From: Maricaulaceae bacterium EIL42A08
Lineage (GTDB): Bacteria; Pseudomonadota; Alphaproteobacteria; Caulobacterales; Maricaulaceae
Direction of reading: 5' to 3'
Assembly (NCBI GenBank): GCA_024178355.1
Contig: JAMZNZ010000002.1
Coordinates: 1,283,501-1,347,500, forward strand
DNA length: 64,000 nucleotides
Part shown: piece after piece, positions 52,878 through 62,213 of the stretch
Numbering within the stretch: the stretch's first letter is position 1
Layout: each line of letters opens with the position of its first letter
Position numbers and translations under genes: made by a program
Notes under the pieces: model-generated
What the model was told of the DNA's origin: nothing
The model's input: the letters and a program-made list of their open reading frames with translations, nothing else
The model's database searches: none

Positions 52878-53399
52878 CTAGTCCACCTCTAGCTCATCGG
52901 TCAGCTCGTGCACCCGCTGCTTGGCGAGACGCTCGATCTGATTTGAGAACAAAAGACCGGACAGCGCGGCAACCATACCTGCCATGGTGGGGATTGTGGC
53001 TCGGGCAACACCGGCGCTCATTGCGCGGGCATCAGACGAACCAGAAATCGCCATCACGTCAAACACGGAGACCATACCGGTCACGGTGCCGAGAAGGCCG
53101 AACAGAGGAGCCACCGCGACCAGGGTCTTGATGAGTTCCACATTTTGTTCTGCCTTCGCCTTCACCTCTGAAATCAGCTGATCGCGGATTGCATGGGCCC
53201 GGCGGGAGTGGTGGTCACTGCGTGCCCCCCACTCCTTGAGAACCCGGTTGCGATCGCCCTTATAGGCGAAACCGAAATACGCCAGCCGTTCCAGGATAAA
53301 GGCCCACAGTACGAAGGTCAGACCCATGATGTAGGTCAGGACCGGACCTCCGCGTTCCAGGAATTCCTGGATACTTGTAACTGCGCCTTGGAAATCCAT
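52878..53399 (-). CDS. ExbB/TolQ/MotA-family proton channel, short
   Basis: 173 aa with three membrane helices and the MotA/TolQ motif (VAVAPLFGLLGTVTGMVSVFD). It forms the inner-membrane channel with the ExbD proteins. The length is short because it lacks the N-terminal extension of the next gene. Confidence 0.88.
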   Translation of the reverse strand: MDFQGAVTSIQEFLERGGPVLTYIMGLTFVLWAFILERLAYFGFAYKGDRNRVLKEWGARSDHHSRRAHAIRDQLISEVKAKAEQNVELIKTLVAVAPLFGLLGTVTGMVSVFDVMAISGSSDARAMSAGVARATIPTMAGMVAALSGLLFSNQIERLAKQRVHELTDELEVD

Positions 53400-53411
53400 G
53401 GATCTGTTTCC

Positions 53412-54803
53412 TTAGCTGGCGTTTTCTTCCGCGTGACGTGCCACGATACCGGCTGCCTGCTCTTCAAGAGCCTGCTGGGCACCGCGAGCAAAGCTCGCCG
53501 CGAAGGAGTGAATGAACAGCAGCGGGATGGCAGCAATAAGGCCGGACACCGTGGTCACAAGAGCCTCGGAGATACCACCAGCCATGATCTGCGGGTCACC
53601 GGTACCAAACAGAGTGATCTGCGTGAAGGTCCGGATCATGCCCGTCACCGTACCCAGAAGGCCGAGCAGCGGAGCCACACCAGCAGCCAGTTTCAGGAAG
53701 TTCAGACCAAACTCAAGCTTCGGCGTTTCGCGAAGAATGGCTTCGTCAACCTTCAGCTCGATGGTCTCGAACGGACGGTCCTTGACTTCCTCATAGGCCA
53801 GCATCACGCGACCAAGCGGATTGGACTTGGAAGCGGTAGAGCGACGCTTCTGGGCATTAATGGCCGAAGTCGTCAGCAGCAACATCACCAGACGGAACAG
53901 GCCGAAGACTGCCGAGAAGATGAAGAGGCCAGCGATGATCTTGGCAACAATACCACCCTGCTCGAAGCGCTCGGACAGGTTTGGAACACTGCGGTAGATG
54001 TCCAGAAGCGCACCACGCGACGGATCAATCGGTCCAGAGACGATTTCACCGGCTTCTGCGTTCAGGATGTTGCTTGCAGCACCCATGATCGTGCCCGGGG
54101 GCTGACGCTCAAGTGCCACGAGCGAGAAGCTATCGCTGCCTGCACCATCGGACTTGTAGTTCAGGAAGGTCGGAGAACCGGTGTCGGCAACCGCAACGAA
54201 GGTACCGATGCGGACCACGTCAACCGGGTTGCCATCATTGAGACCGAGAACGCGGCGGCTGAAGCGGGTCACCTCCGCCTGGCCTTCCATCTCGTTGATC
54301 ATGGTGGTCCAGATCGCGTCGAGCTCACGGCGGCTTGGCAGCGTACGCGAGTTGGCAAGCGTGTTCAGGTCGTCGGCGCGACCCGTGTACTGGGCCGACA
54401 CGAGCGACGCGTCGATCGTCGCGCCAAATTCGCCGGCATACTGGCGGGCAGCACCGAACAGCTCACCGAAAGCACCCTGTGCTTCCTGCAGAAGAGCGGA
54501 CTGCTCGTCGATAAGCACAACGTTTGCGTCGAATTCCGCTTCAAGCTGAGCGCTCTGTGCTTCCAGAGCAGCCATGCGGTTTTGAGCCTGGCGAAGAAGC
54601 GCAACCTGCTGATCGCGGTTAGCGCGGAACTCCTGAATGCGGCGCTGGTTTTCAGCGGCAGCATCGCGGGAGTCAGCGCGGACACGGTCCAGAAGCTGCT
54701 GAATGCTCGTCACAGGTTCAGCGTCAGTCTGGGCGAAAACCGGCGCACTCAGGAGCGAAGCTCCAAGAGAGACGGCGGCAATGGTTTTGATGAGGTTTTT
54801 CAT
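53412..54803 (-). CDS. Long ExbB/MotA family protein (TtpC-like)
   Basis: 463 aa with a signal peptide (ending VFAQ), an N-terminal coiled-coil periplasmic region (about 25-130, many Gln/Ala/Glu), then ExbB-type membrane helices and the signature ASNILNAEAGEI plus LGLLGTVTGMIRTF. This is the layout of TtpC of the Vibrio TonB2 system, which is required with ExbB2/ExbD2/TonB2. It lies between the DUF3450 gene and exbB. Confidence 0.88.
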   Translation of the reverse strand: MKNLIKTIAAVSLGASLLSAPVFAQTDAEPVTSIQQLLDRVRADSRDAAAENQRRIQEFRANRDQQVALLRQAQNRMAALEAQSAQLEAEFDANVVLIDEQSALLQEAQGAFGELFGAARQYAGEFGATIDASLVSAQYTGRADDLNTLANSRTLPSRRELDAIWTTMINEMEGQAEVTRFSRRVLGLNDGNPVDVVRIGTFVAVADTGSPTFLNYKSDGAGSDSFSLVALERQPPGTIMGAASNILNAEAGEIVSGPIDPSRGALLDIYRSVPNLSERFEQGGIVAKIIAGLFIFSAVFGLFRLVMLLLTTSAINAQKRRSTASKSNPLGRVMLAYEEVKDRPFETIELKVDEAILRETPKLEFGLNFLKLAAGVAPLLGLLGTVTGMIRTFTQITLFGTGDPQIMAGGISEALVTTVSGLIAAIPLLFIHSFAASFARGAQQALEEQAAGIVARHAEENAS

Positions 54804-54826
54804 CAGATAAATCTCCGTCTCGTAAC

Positions 54827-55594
54827 TTACTGGGCGCTCGGGCCAGGAATCGGTGCCGTGAAGACATCCGGAGTGGTTAGCTCTTCAGCGATACGCTGAG
54901 CGCGCAGCACTTCACTTGCCATGGACCCGGGAACAGGACGCCAGGTCTGATTGGCCTTGGTCATGATCTCAAGATTGCCGTCGACTTCGCGGATAAGAGC
55001 CACGCGGCCGATCTGAACAAACTGGGCTTCCTGGGGAACACCGTCGATCACCACCTCTTCAGAGTAGGACCGCAGCGAACGACCGTAGGAGCTCTCGATT
55101 TCGTAGGCGTTGAGAAGCACGCGATACTTTTCCGCCGGCGGGATCAGCGGGTTACCAAGATCTGCTTCGATGCGATCGAGGCGAGCCTGACGCGCATCCA
55201 TCTGGAACGGCAGGTCAGAGTTGATGAAGCTCTCAAGCTCAACAAACATTTCAAGCAACATCGGCGTAAGATCACGCTCGATCGTTTCAACGCGCTCCAG
55301 CTGGCGAGCCAGAGACGTCAACTCGTTTTCCTGAGAGCGGATAAAGACCTGCTGCTGCTGGACCAGGATTTCCTGGGACTGGATCTGCTCCTGAAGAGCA
55401 ATGTACTGACGCTCAGCGTCGTCAGCTTGCTCAGCGATCGAGTCGATCTGGTTCTGAGCCTGGGCTCCGGCCTCAGTCGACTGGCGCGCCACGTTGAGCG
55501 CTGTGTCGATTTGTGCCTGAGCGGCACCCGCTGCGATTAAGACCGCAGCGCCCGCCATAAGCGATGTGCGGATGGCATCAATGGTTCTGGACAT
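54827..55594 (-). CDS. DUF3450 protein of the ton operon
   Basis: 255 aa with a signal peptide (AAQAQ) and a long coiled coil (about 35-120, IALQEQIQSQEILVQQQQ). DUF3450 proteins regularly precede the TtpC-type ExbB in marine bacteria. First gene of the operon, ATG at 55594. Function unknown; probably periplasmic partner of the long ExbB. Confidence 0.87.
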   Translation of the reverse strand: MSRTIDAIRTSLMAGAAVLIAAGAAQAQIDTALNVARQSTEAGAQAQNQIDSIAEQADDAERQYIALQEQIQSQEILVQQQQVFIRSQENELTSLARQLERVETIERDLTPMLLEMFVELESFINSDLPFQMDARQARLDRIEADLGNPLIPPAEKYRVLLNAYEIESSYGRSLRSYSEEVVIDGVPQEAQFVQIGRVALIREVDGNLEIMTKANQTWRPVPGSMASEVLRAQRIAEELTTPDVFTAPIPGPSAQ

Positions 55595-56170
55595 ATGTTC
55601 GCCTCACAGTAGCTAGCGCAGATCTATCAAACGCTGCGCAACTCCGTTTCCCTCACTCTGTCGGTGCGCCGAATATTGCCTGACGGCTTCGAGCCCCAAA
55701 ACAAAATATGGCGCACCGCGCGCCAACGACCAGCACGCTGGTCGCGTTAAAAAACTAAAACGAGGACATCACAGTGATTTTTGTCATCCCCTCGGTCCGC
55801 GACGTAAACCGTCGTCTCTTACTTTGGCGTGAACGCTACCACTCGCTGAGCAGCCCGATCAACCATTCAAAGCGCCCACGAGCCCACGTTAATACCCATT
55901 AACCAATTTGATCGTCGCAGTGAGGCGATTATGCGACAGGGGTGATTTCCACCCCCTTTCGGACCCTGAAAAAGCTTTACATTCAGAACTTAAGCACTAT
56001 CTGCGACAGCTGATCGCAGGGCCGCTGAACGGTGTTCACATCGACTTTTATGACAATTGCAGCTCGCTGTTGATAACAACTGCGGTTCATATGCAATTGC
56101 ATGAAGATCCCCGTTCCCGCCGTCTTACGGTCAGCGGATTCACGGGTGAATCGTCGGATTTTAAATGAAA
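55595..56170. other. Intergenic region upstream of the ton operon
   Basis: 576 bp without a convincing gene; an 86-aa frame (55908-56168, TTG start) has no supporting evidence. It should hold the promoter of the ton operon. A GACCAGC-AC-GCTGGTC palindrome lies at 55728-55743. No Fur box was recognised. Confidence 0.5.
55728..55743. promoter_or_regulatory. Palindrome upstream of the ton operon
   Basis: Perfect 7-bp arms with a 2-bp centre, about 135 bp before the DUF3450 start. Could be an operator; the bound regulator is unknown. Confidence 0.3.
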
Positions 56171-56245
<75 letters not shown>

Positions 56246-56445
56246 GCATGGCCAATTTCTCGGCCACGAGAAGCGCTAGATAGCTCGGCTTCGATCTTGA
56301 TGCAACGGGTCGTACTGCACCGACTTGCACCTGGGGATCAGCGCTGACCGCATCACAATGTAAAAATGGAAATTAAGGCTGCAAATCCGGTGTCGACTGC
56401 CGATTGCCAAGCCCCAAGCCTTTGCGTATAAGCCCCGCCTCGGTT

Positions 56446-56522
56446 CGGAGTATAGCTCAGCCTGGTAGAGCACTGTCTTCGGGAGGCAGGGGTCGCAGGT
56501 TCAAATCCTGCTACTCCGACCA
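56446..56522 (+). tRNA. tRNA-Pro (CGG)
   Basis: 77 nt with encoded CCA. The acceptor stem pairs CGGAGTA with TACTCCG; the anticodon loop TTCGGGA has the anticodon CGG; the T arm is GGTTCAAATCC. It lies divergent from the tRNA-Gln gene, about 200 bp away. Confidence 0.95.
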
Positions 56523-56626
56523 TTTTCTTTCCCGCCCCATTTTTCGGCGTAATGCGCGCTATCGCCCTTAACTCTTTCTTCACGAACAGGGTCCGTTTAA
56601 GGTGACGGTGCGTCTAGCCGGGGGGA

Positions 56627-58408
56627 ATGATGCGCCACTTCTTTACAACTGTCTTTGCCAGCATGCTTGGCGTTATCGCGGCTGTTCTGGCCCTATTTGT
56701 GCTCGCCACGCTAGCCGTCAGCGCCCAGCTGGCAAATCTGATTGAGGCCAATGACAGCTTTGTGGAGACAAGCGAGTCCACCACATCGGTCATTCTCGAG
56801 CTCGATCTTCGTGCCCCGAGGCTCGACCAGGCTGCGCGTTCCGTCCTACCCTCCAGTGGGCCTGCCAGCCTTGTGGAGACATTGACCGCTCTGCAGCGCG
56901 CAGCTTCAGATCCGCAGGTCGCCGGCATTTTTGTGCGAACCGGCGCAGGCGTTACGCCCTCCGATGCCGAAGAAATCAACCGCGCGCTCACAGGCATCTC
57001 GCAAGCGGGCAAGCCGGTGGTCGCACATATCCAGACGCTCACAAGCGGTTCCACAGCCCCCTATTTTGCAGTGGTGGGCGCTGACGAAATCTGGATGCAT
57101 CCTTCAGGCTGGTTCGCCGCAACCGGCCTGCAAACTCAACAGATCTTCCTCGGCGACGGCCTGTCGCGCCTCGGGGTCGAAGCCCAGTTTCTCCAGCTTT
57201 ATGAATACAAGGGTGCCGCGGAAATCTTCACACGCGACGTCTATAGTGATGCTGCCCGCGAAGCCATCACGGCCTGGATGGAGTCGCTGCATGAGACAGC
57301 GATCACCCATATTGCCAACGGTCGAAATCTGACACCGGATCAGGCCGCACAGCTGATCGAAGCGGGCCCCTACCTGGCAACCGAAGCGCTTGAAATCGGC
57401 CTTGTTGATCAGCTTGGACAGACCGAAACCGCAAGGGCCACAATAGTTGCGCGCCACGGCCCTGCACGCGTGGAAAGCCTTGACACCTATGCGCGACAGG
57501 TTCGCGCGCCTGAACCCGGGCCGGTCATTGCGCTAGTCAATGGCCAGGGCAGCGTTGTAGATGGCCCGGCTCCGCGCGGGCTTGCAGCTCCGCAGGTCAT
57601 TGCCTCTGATACACTTGCAAATGCCATCAATGCGGCAGCGGCGGCTACTGACGTTCGCGCGATCGTCTTACGCCTTGATACTGGCGGCGGCAGCGCAACC
57701 GCATCGGACCAGATCGCAGCCGCCATCCTCAGAGCGCGACAGGCCGGTACGCCAGTTATTGTTTCATTCGGATCGGTGGCTGCTTCGGGTGGTTATTATA
57801 TCGCAGCACCGTCCGACTACATCATTGCCAACGCAGGCACTCTAACCGGTTCGATTGGCGTCATAAGTGGCAAGGTCGCGATCGGGCCAGCGCTGGAGCG
57901 AGCGGGTATCACCTTTGATTCGGTAACCGTTGGCGGCGCGTTCGCAAGTGCCATGTCGCCCGACACGCCGTACACAGAGGCACAACGAGCAGCGATTGAG
58001 GCCTGGGCGCAAGCCACGTACGACGATTTTACCGCCCTCGTCGCGGAGGGCCGCGATCTGCCGCTTGCCCGCGTGGAGAGCCTGGCCAGAGGTCGAGTTT
58101 GGACCGGTGCCCAGGCGCTCGAACTGGGCCTGATTGACGAAATTGGTGGTTACCCTGAGGCCATAGCGGCAGCTCGCCGGCTCGCCGGCATCTCTCCCGA
58201 TCAGTCTGTGACACTTCGCACCTACCCGGCCGAATTGACCGGGCTAGCCCGCCTGCAGGCTATTTTAAACGGGTCGGTGCAAAGTGCTGAAGCTCTGGGT
58301 TCGCTGGCCGCGACGCTCGAGCGCCCGCAAGTCCAGGCCCTTTTAAGGTCAAGCCAGTTACAGAACGTGCCGGTCAGCACACAAGCCGCACCACCAGAAC
58401 CGCGTTAG
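56627..58408 (+). CDS. sppA: Signal peptide peptidase SppA, 67K type
   Basis: 593-aa S49 serine peptidase in two tandem domains, as in E. coli SppA. An N-terminal membrane helix (FASMLGVIAAVLALFVLATL) precedes the first domain with the catalytic lysine K195 in EYKGAAE; the serine nucleophile is S387 in VAASGGYY. It digests remnant signal peptides. Two ATGs lie in tandem at 56627 and 56630. Its stop overlaps that of the convergent DUF3667 gene. Confidence 0.9.
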   Translation: MMRHFFTTVFASMLGVIAAVLALFVLATLAVSAQLANLIEANDSFVETSESTTSVILELDLRAPRLDQAARSVLPSSGPASLVETLTALQRAASDPQVAGIFVRTGAGVTPSDAEEINRALTGISQAGKPVVAHIQTLTSGSTAPYFAVVGADEIWMHPSGWFAATGLQTQQIFLGDGLSRLGVEAQFLQLYEYKGAAEIFTRDVYSDAAREAITAWMESLHETAITHIANGRNLTPDQAAQLIEAGPYLATEALEIGLVDQLGQTETARATIVARHGPARVESLDTYARQVRAPEPGPVIALVNGQGSVVDGPAPRGLAAPQVIASDTLANAINAAAAATDVRAIVLRLDTGGGSATASDQIAAAILRARQAGTPVIVSFGSVAASGGYYIAAPSDYIIANAGTLTGSIGVISGKVAIGPALERAGITFDSVTVGGAFASAMSPDTPYTEAQRAAIEAWAQATYDDFTALVAEGRDLPLARVESLARGRVWTGAQALELGLIDEIGGYPEAIAAARRLAGISPDQSVTLRTYPAELTGLARLQAILNGSVQSAEALGSLAATLERPQVQALLRSSQLQNVPVSTQAAPPEPR

Positions 58409-59550
58409 GCCACCAGTGCGCTGATCAAAAGCGTGGCCACAAGGCCGATCCCCAGGATGATTCCGTAGACGAAAGTGAGCGTTACGGTTCGCAGGATACT
58501 GGTAAATCGCCCCCGCTCGTAAACCACGCGGTGGAGCCGATAGAGGTAAGCGTGAGAATAAACCAGTCCGGCAAGGAACATCAGTGAGCCAGACAGTAAG
58601 TCCGCCAGCAAATAGAACACGGCCATCGACAGGAACAGCGCAGCGTGAAAATGCACTGAAACGATCAAATGGTCATAGAGATAAAAACCCCGCCGCCAGG
58701 CGTAGGTCAGGCTGAGCAGAAGCGCATAGACCGGCACCATGACGAACATGATCCGCGGCACCCAGCTCTGCGCGCGCTCGAGCCACGCAGCCGGATCCTC
58801 TGCCACACGATTGATACGCTCTCCAAGCCAATTTGGCGTTTGATCGGGCAGAGAGACGGTCGATCCGGCGTCCGATTCAACCCCTTCAGGTAACGCGCCA
58901 TCAGGCGGAGTATCAACAAGTTCGCTTTCAGACGCCGGTGGCTCAGCTGCGTCCTCGTTCCGCGTACCGAACAATGTCGCCAAACCAGACTCTTCGAACG
59001 CCTGGCGCGCTTCTGCGGCCTGTTCTGGCGTGAATTCACCGGAAGCTTCGGCGCGATCAATCTGCGCTTCGATATTGCCCGCCTCCTCAATTGCCCCGCG
59101 CACGACCTGCGGATCAGGGCCCGTCACGCTGTTTGCGACCAATGGCACCAGAAGGAAGAAAATAAGGGATGCAACGATGTAGAGCCGAAACGGCGGCATG
59201 AAGCGCGCCCGCTGGCCTTTGAGATAAGCGCGAGTAATCCGGCCGGGGCGCAGCAGAAGATTCGGGATCGTACGAGCGACGCGGCCATCAAGGGCGAGCA
59301 AGCCCTCGATGATCTCTCCCACTAGCCCCCTTACCGGGCGATGGAATTCATCGGCGAGTTGACCACAATGGTGACAGACCGCGCCCTGAAGCTTGGTATT
59401 ACAATTAGCGCAATGCCCCTCTTTGACATCAGGGCGCAGTTCCGCCTTTCGAGACGGACGCGCCTTCGCTGCGCGGGCTGACGGATCGGCGGCAGAGGCG
59501 GCAACGTGCTCGGCGGCAACATCAGCTGCATCATCGAGCCCGTCACTCAT
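58405..59550 (-). CDS. DUF3667 membrane protein with zinc ribbon
   Basis: 381 aa. A CxxC...CxxC zinc ribbon (HCANCNTKL and CHHCGQ, about residues 43-63) is followed by the DUF3667 core (YLKGQRARFMPPFRLYIVAS) and several membrane helices. The central region is acidic. Function unknown. The ATG at 59550 is used; an in-frame TTG at 59562 also exists. Confidence 0.83.
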   Translation of the reverse strand: MSDGLDDAADVAAEHVAASAADPSARAAKARPSRKAELRPDVKEGHCANCNTKLQGAVCHHCGQLADEFHRPVRGLVGEIIEGLLALDGRVARTIPNLLLRPGRITRAYLKGQRARFMPPFRLYIVASLIFFLLVPLVANSVTGPDPQVVRGAIEEAGNIEAQIDRAEASGEFTPEQAAEARQAFEESGLATLFGTRNEDAAEPPASESELVDTPPDGALPEGVESDAGSTVSLPDQTPNWLGERINRVAEDPAAWLERAQSWVPRIMFVMVPVYALLLSLTYAWRRGFYLYDHLIVSVHFHAALFLSMAVFYLLADLLSGSLMFLAGLVYSHAYLYRLHRVVYERGRFTSILRTVTLTFVYGIILGIGLVATLLISALVA

Positions 59551-59583
59551 CTCCGCCCCCAAATCCGGTCAAGTCGCCTAAGC

Positions 59584-61239
59584 CTAACCAGCTGACGCGG
59601 CGGCACCCAGGCTGGCTTCCTGAGTCTCCTCAGCAAAGCACAGGAAGCGCGTCCGGTGAATGTGGACGATATTGTCCTCCCACCCCGTCACCGACGGGTT
59701 CACCAGCGCCTTGTTCACATAGTAAACGATCGGAATATACGGCATCTCGTCGAGCATCATCTGCTCGGCCTGGGCCAGTAGCTCACCGCGCGCTTCCGCG
59801 TCCAGCGTAAGATTGGCCTGCGCCACCAGGTCATCATATTCCTCGTTTGACCAGCGCGAGTAGTTCATCGGAATGGACCCCGTCTCGGCCAGGAAGAGGA
59901 AGTTGTAGGCGTCGTTGTAATCACCGATCCAACCACCATCGCCCAGCTGATAATCGCCAGAGCGCAGGTTGGAATAGTGGATCTGGGTTTCGACCTGACC
60001 GATCTCGACATCAACCCAGTCAGCGATCAGCTCCCAGTCCTGCTGGACAACAGGTGCCACACGCGGGTTATCACCGGTCGAGCGGAAGCTGTATTCCACT
60101 TCCAGCGGGTTATCAGGACCGTAGCCCGCCTCTTCCAGCATCTGGCGCGCCATCTCCCGGCGCTCCTCGACGGGTGTGTCGAACCAGCTGATGCGAGCGG
60201 TGCTAGGATAACCGGTTACACCTGGCGGCACGAAGGAGTGAGCCGGAATCTGTCCTGCGCGCAGAATATCCTCAGCAATGAATTCGCGGTCGATGGCCAT
60301 GCCAAGCGCATTGCGCACTACTGGATCATCGAACGGCTCCACCGTCGTGTTGAATGAGAAATAGACGATGCCCAGATACGGGTTCACGCGGACATAGTCA
60401 GGAATCTGCTCCTGCAGGAAGCCCATATTCTGACCAGCAAAGTCAGTGTTCAGATCAAGCTCGCCGTTGCGCACCCGCCGCTCAGCCGCGGGATTGTCCA
60501 CCGTGGGGTAGTAGAAGACTTCATCGACACAGACATTCTGGTTGTCGAAAAAGAGCTCGTTGCGTTCCACGTGAACAAAGTCGTTCGCACGCCACTGAAC
60601 CAGCTTGTAAGGACCGTTGGTTTCAATGTTCTGAGGCTGAACCCAGGCATCACCGTGCACTTCGACAACGTGCTGAGGCACCGGGAATGTGGTGTAGTGG
60701 GTCAGAAGGCCCGGCAGATACGGAGCCGGAAACTCCAGCTCGATCTGAAGCGTTGACGCGTCGACCGCCGTCACACCCAGCTCTTCAGGTGCCAGATCAC
60801 CGCTATTCACACCGCGCGCATTGCGAATCGGGTAGAGCAGCGATGCGTAGTTCGCGAGCGTGTCCGGGGTCAGGATCCGGCGCAGTGCGAATTCAAAGTC
60901 ATAGGCATCGACCGGCTCACCGTCCGACCACTGGGCCTCACGCAAGGTGAACGTCCAGGTCAGGCCATCTTCAGAAACAGAATAGCTCTCAGCCATGCCC
61001 GGGATCGGCTCACCGGCCGCGTTCTCGGTAAACAGCCCGATGAACATGTCGCCAATGATGTTGTTTTCCCAGGTTCCCGACGCCTTGTGCGGGTCAAGAG
61101 AAAGTGGCTCGGCCCCATTGCCGCGATGCAGGACAGTGATATCGCTGTCGGCACCCTCACCGTCGCCGCCGCACGCGGCCAGAGTGATAGCAGATGCGCC
61201 AGCAACAAGGGCCAGGCTAAGGCTGCGAAGTCGTGACAT
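59584..61239 (-). CDS. oppA: Peptide-binding lipoprotein OppA
   Basis: 551-aa substrate-binding protein (SBP_bac_5) with a lipoprotein signal peptide (LAAC, C23). HRGNGAEPLSLDPHKASGTWE and the TNYASLLYPI/NYSRWSNEEYD segments match OppA. It delivers oligopeptides to the OppBC permease encoded beyond the small gene at 61458. The oppD/oppF ATPases are not in the window. Divergent from the next gene. Confidence 0.88.
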   Translation of the reverse strand: MSRLRSLSLALVAGASAITLAACGGDGEGADSDITVLHRGNGAEPLSLDPHKASGTWENNIIGDMFIGLFTENAAGEPIPGMAESYSVSEDGLTWTFTLREAQWSDGEPVDAYDFEFALRRILTPDTLANYASLLYPIRNARGVNSGDLAPEELGVTAVDASTLQIELEFPAPYLPGLLTHYTTFPVPQHVVEVHGDAWVQPQNIETNGPYKLVQWRANDFVHVERNELFFDNQNVCVDEVFYYPTVDNPAAERRVRNGELDLNTDFAGQNMGFLQEQIPDYVRVNPYLGIVYFSFNTTVEPFDDPVVRNALGMAIDREFIAEDILRAGQIPAHSFVPPGVTGYPSTARISWFDTPVEERREMARQMLEEAGYGPDNPLEVEYSFRSTGDNPRVAPVVQQDWELIADWVDVEIGQVETQIHYSNLRSGDYQLGDGGWIGDYNDAYNFLFLAETGSIPMNYSRWSNEEYDDLVAQANLTLDAEARGELLAQAEQMMLDEMPYIPIVYYVNKALVNPSVTGWEDNIVHIHRTRFLCFAEETQEASLGAAASAG

Positions 61240-61457
61240 TCGGTTTCCCCTTCAAATTCGTCTTGTCGACGTTTGGCCGACAGCTTTATCACATTGATCG
61301 CAATGCGCACGTGCGACGATTACGCCGCGCAATACGCATCGCGATTTATCCAGTTTGGCAAGACCAACTTGAGCGCAGGATGAACACGATCAGGCCTTGA
61401 CGGAGTCCTAATCTCCTAGAGAACTAGGCATGTTTTCAAGCAAAACCGGTATCTGAC

Positions 61458-62105
61458 ATGAAATATCTTGCATCATCGTCCCTTTCTGCGGGCCTTCTTG
61501 CACTGGCATTTGGCGCGCTCTCCAACGCGCAGAGCCCTGAAACCACGTCTTCGCCAACCATGGACGCGCTTCTTGCCTGTCAGGATCTCAGAGGCACAGA
61601 TGACCGCCTTGCCTGCGTCGATGAACGGCTTGCCGCTTTGGCCGCTGCTATCACGACCGGCCAACTTGTCGTCGTTGAACGAGAAACGCCGCAAATGGCC
61701 GAAACAGTCGCCGAAGCCGTGGTCACAGCGCAGGCCCAGGTGGTCGCGTTCGAGCCGTGGGACCGATTCGGGTTCGAGCAGCCGCGCATCCTTCCACCCG
61801 GCAATGAGCGCGAAGGCGTCGAAGTCAGCGAAGGCATCACCGCTGATATCGCCGATGATGGTCGCATGTCAGCGATTTACGGGCTGGAAGTCGCCAGCGT
61901 CTCTTTCAATGATTCCGGGCGCGCCACAGTGCGCATGATGAACGGCCAGGTCTGGCGCCAGCGTGATACGGTGCGCGTTCGTCGCGTCCGAGACCGCGAC
62001 TATGAGGAAGGCGTGTTCGCTGAAGTCGAAGGGGCCTTCATGGGCGGATATGTCATGCGGTTAAGCCACGCGCGCGGTCGGTTCCGGGTCGAACGGGTAA
62101 GATAA
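61458..62105 (+). CDS. Exported hypothetical protein with an N-terminal Cys pair motif
   Basis: 215 aa with a signal peptide (AFGALSNAQS) and the segment LLACQDLRGTDDRLACVDERL, in which two cysteines spaced 14 apart resemble the 'C..L.D..RLAC.D' motif of many periplasmic proteins of this group. The rest is rich in Glu, Val and Arg. Function unknown. It interrupts the opp gene set on the opposite strand. Confidence 0.72.
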   Translation: MKYLASSSLSAGLLALAFGALSNAQSPETTSSPTMDALLACQDLRGTDDRLACVDERLAALAAAITTGQLVVVERETPQMAETVAEAVVTAQAQVVAFEPWDRFGFEQPRILPPGNEREGVEVSEGITADIADDGRMSAIYGLEVASVSFNDSGRATVRMMNGQVWRQRDTVRVRRVRDRDYEEGVFAEVEGAFMGGYVMRLSHARGRFRVERVR

Positions 62106-62128
62106 CGCACCCGCGCCTGCCTTACGCT

Positions 62129-62213
62129 GAGCTATCGGTCCTTCGGATCGATAGCATCACGCATCTTCCCATAAAGCGGAGCTATCGGTCCTTCGGATCG
62201 ATAGCATCACGCA
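62129..62213. repeat. 35-bp tandem duplication at the 3' end of oppC
   Basis: 62129-62163 and 62179-62213 are identical over 35 bp, 50 bp apart. The second copy covers the oppC stop codon; the first lies downstream of it. Both contain a hairpin with 10 paired bases and a TTC loop (CTATCGGTCC with GGATCGATAG, one G-T pair). Confidence 0.9.

Noticed and set aside
53193-54899. 568-aa open frame on the plus strand
   Set aside because: Antisense to the ExbB genes; composition and lack of motifs show it to be a shadow.
55908-56168. 86-aa plus-strand frame with TTG start
   Set aside because: No ribosome site, no ATG/GTG start and no recognised family; could still be a small gene but evidence is too weak.
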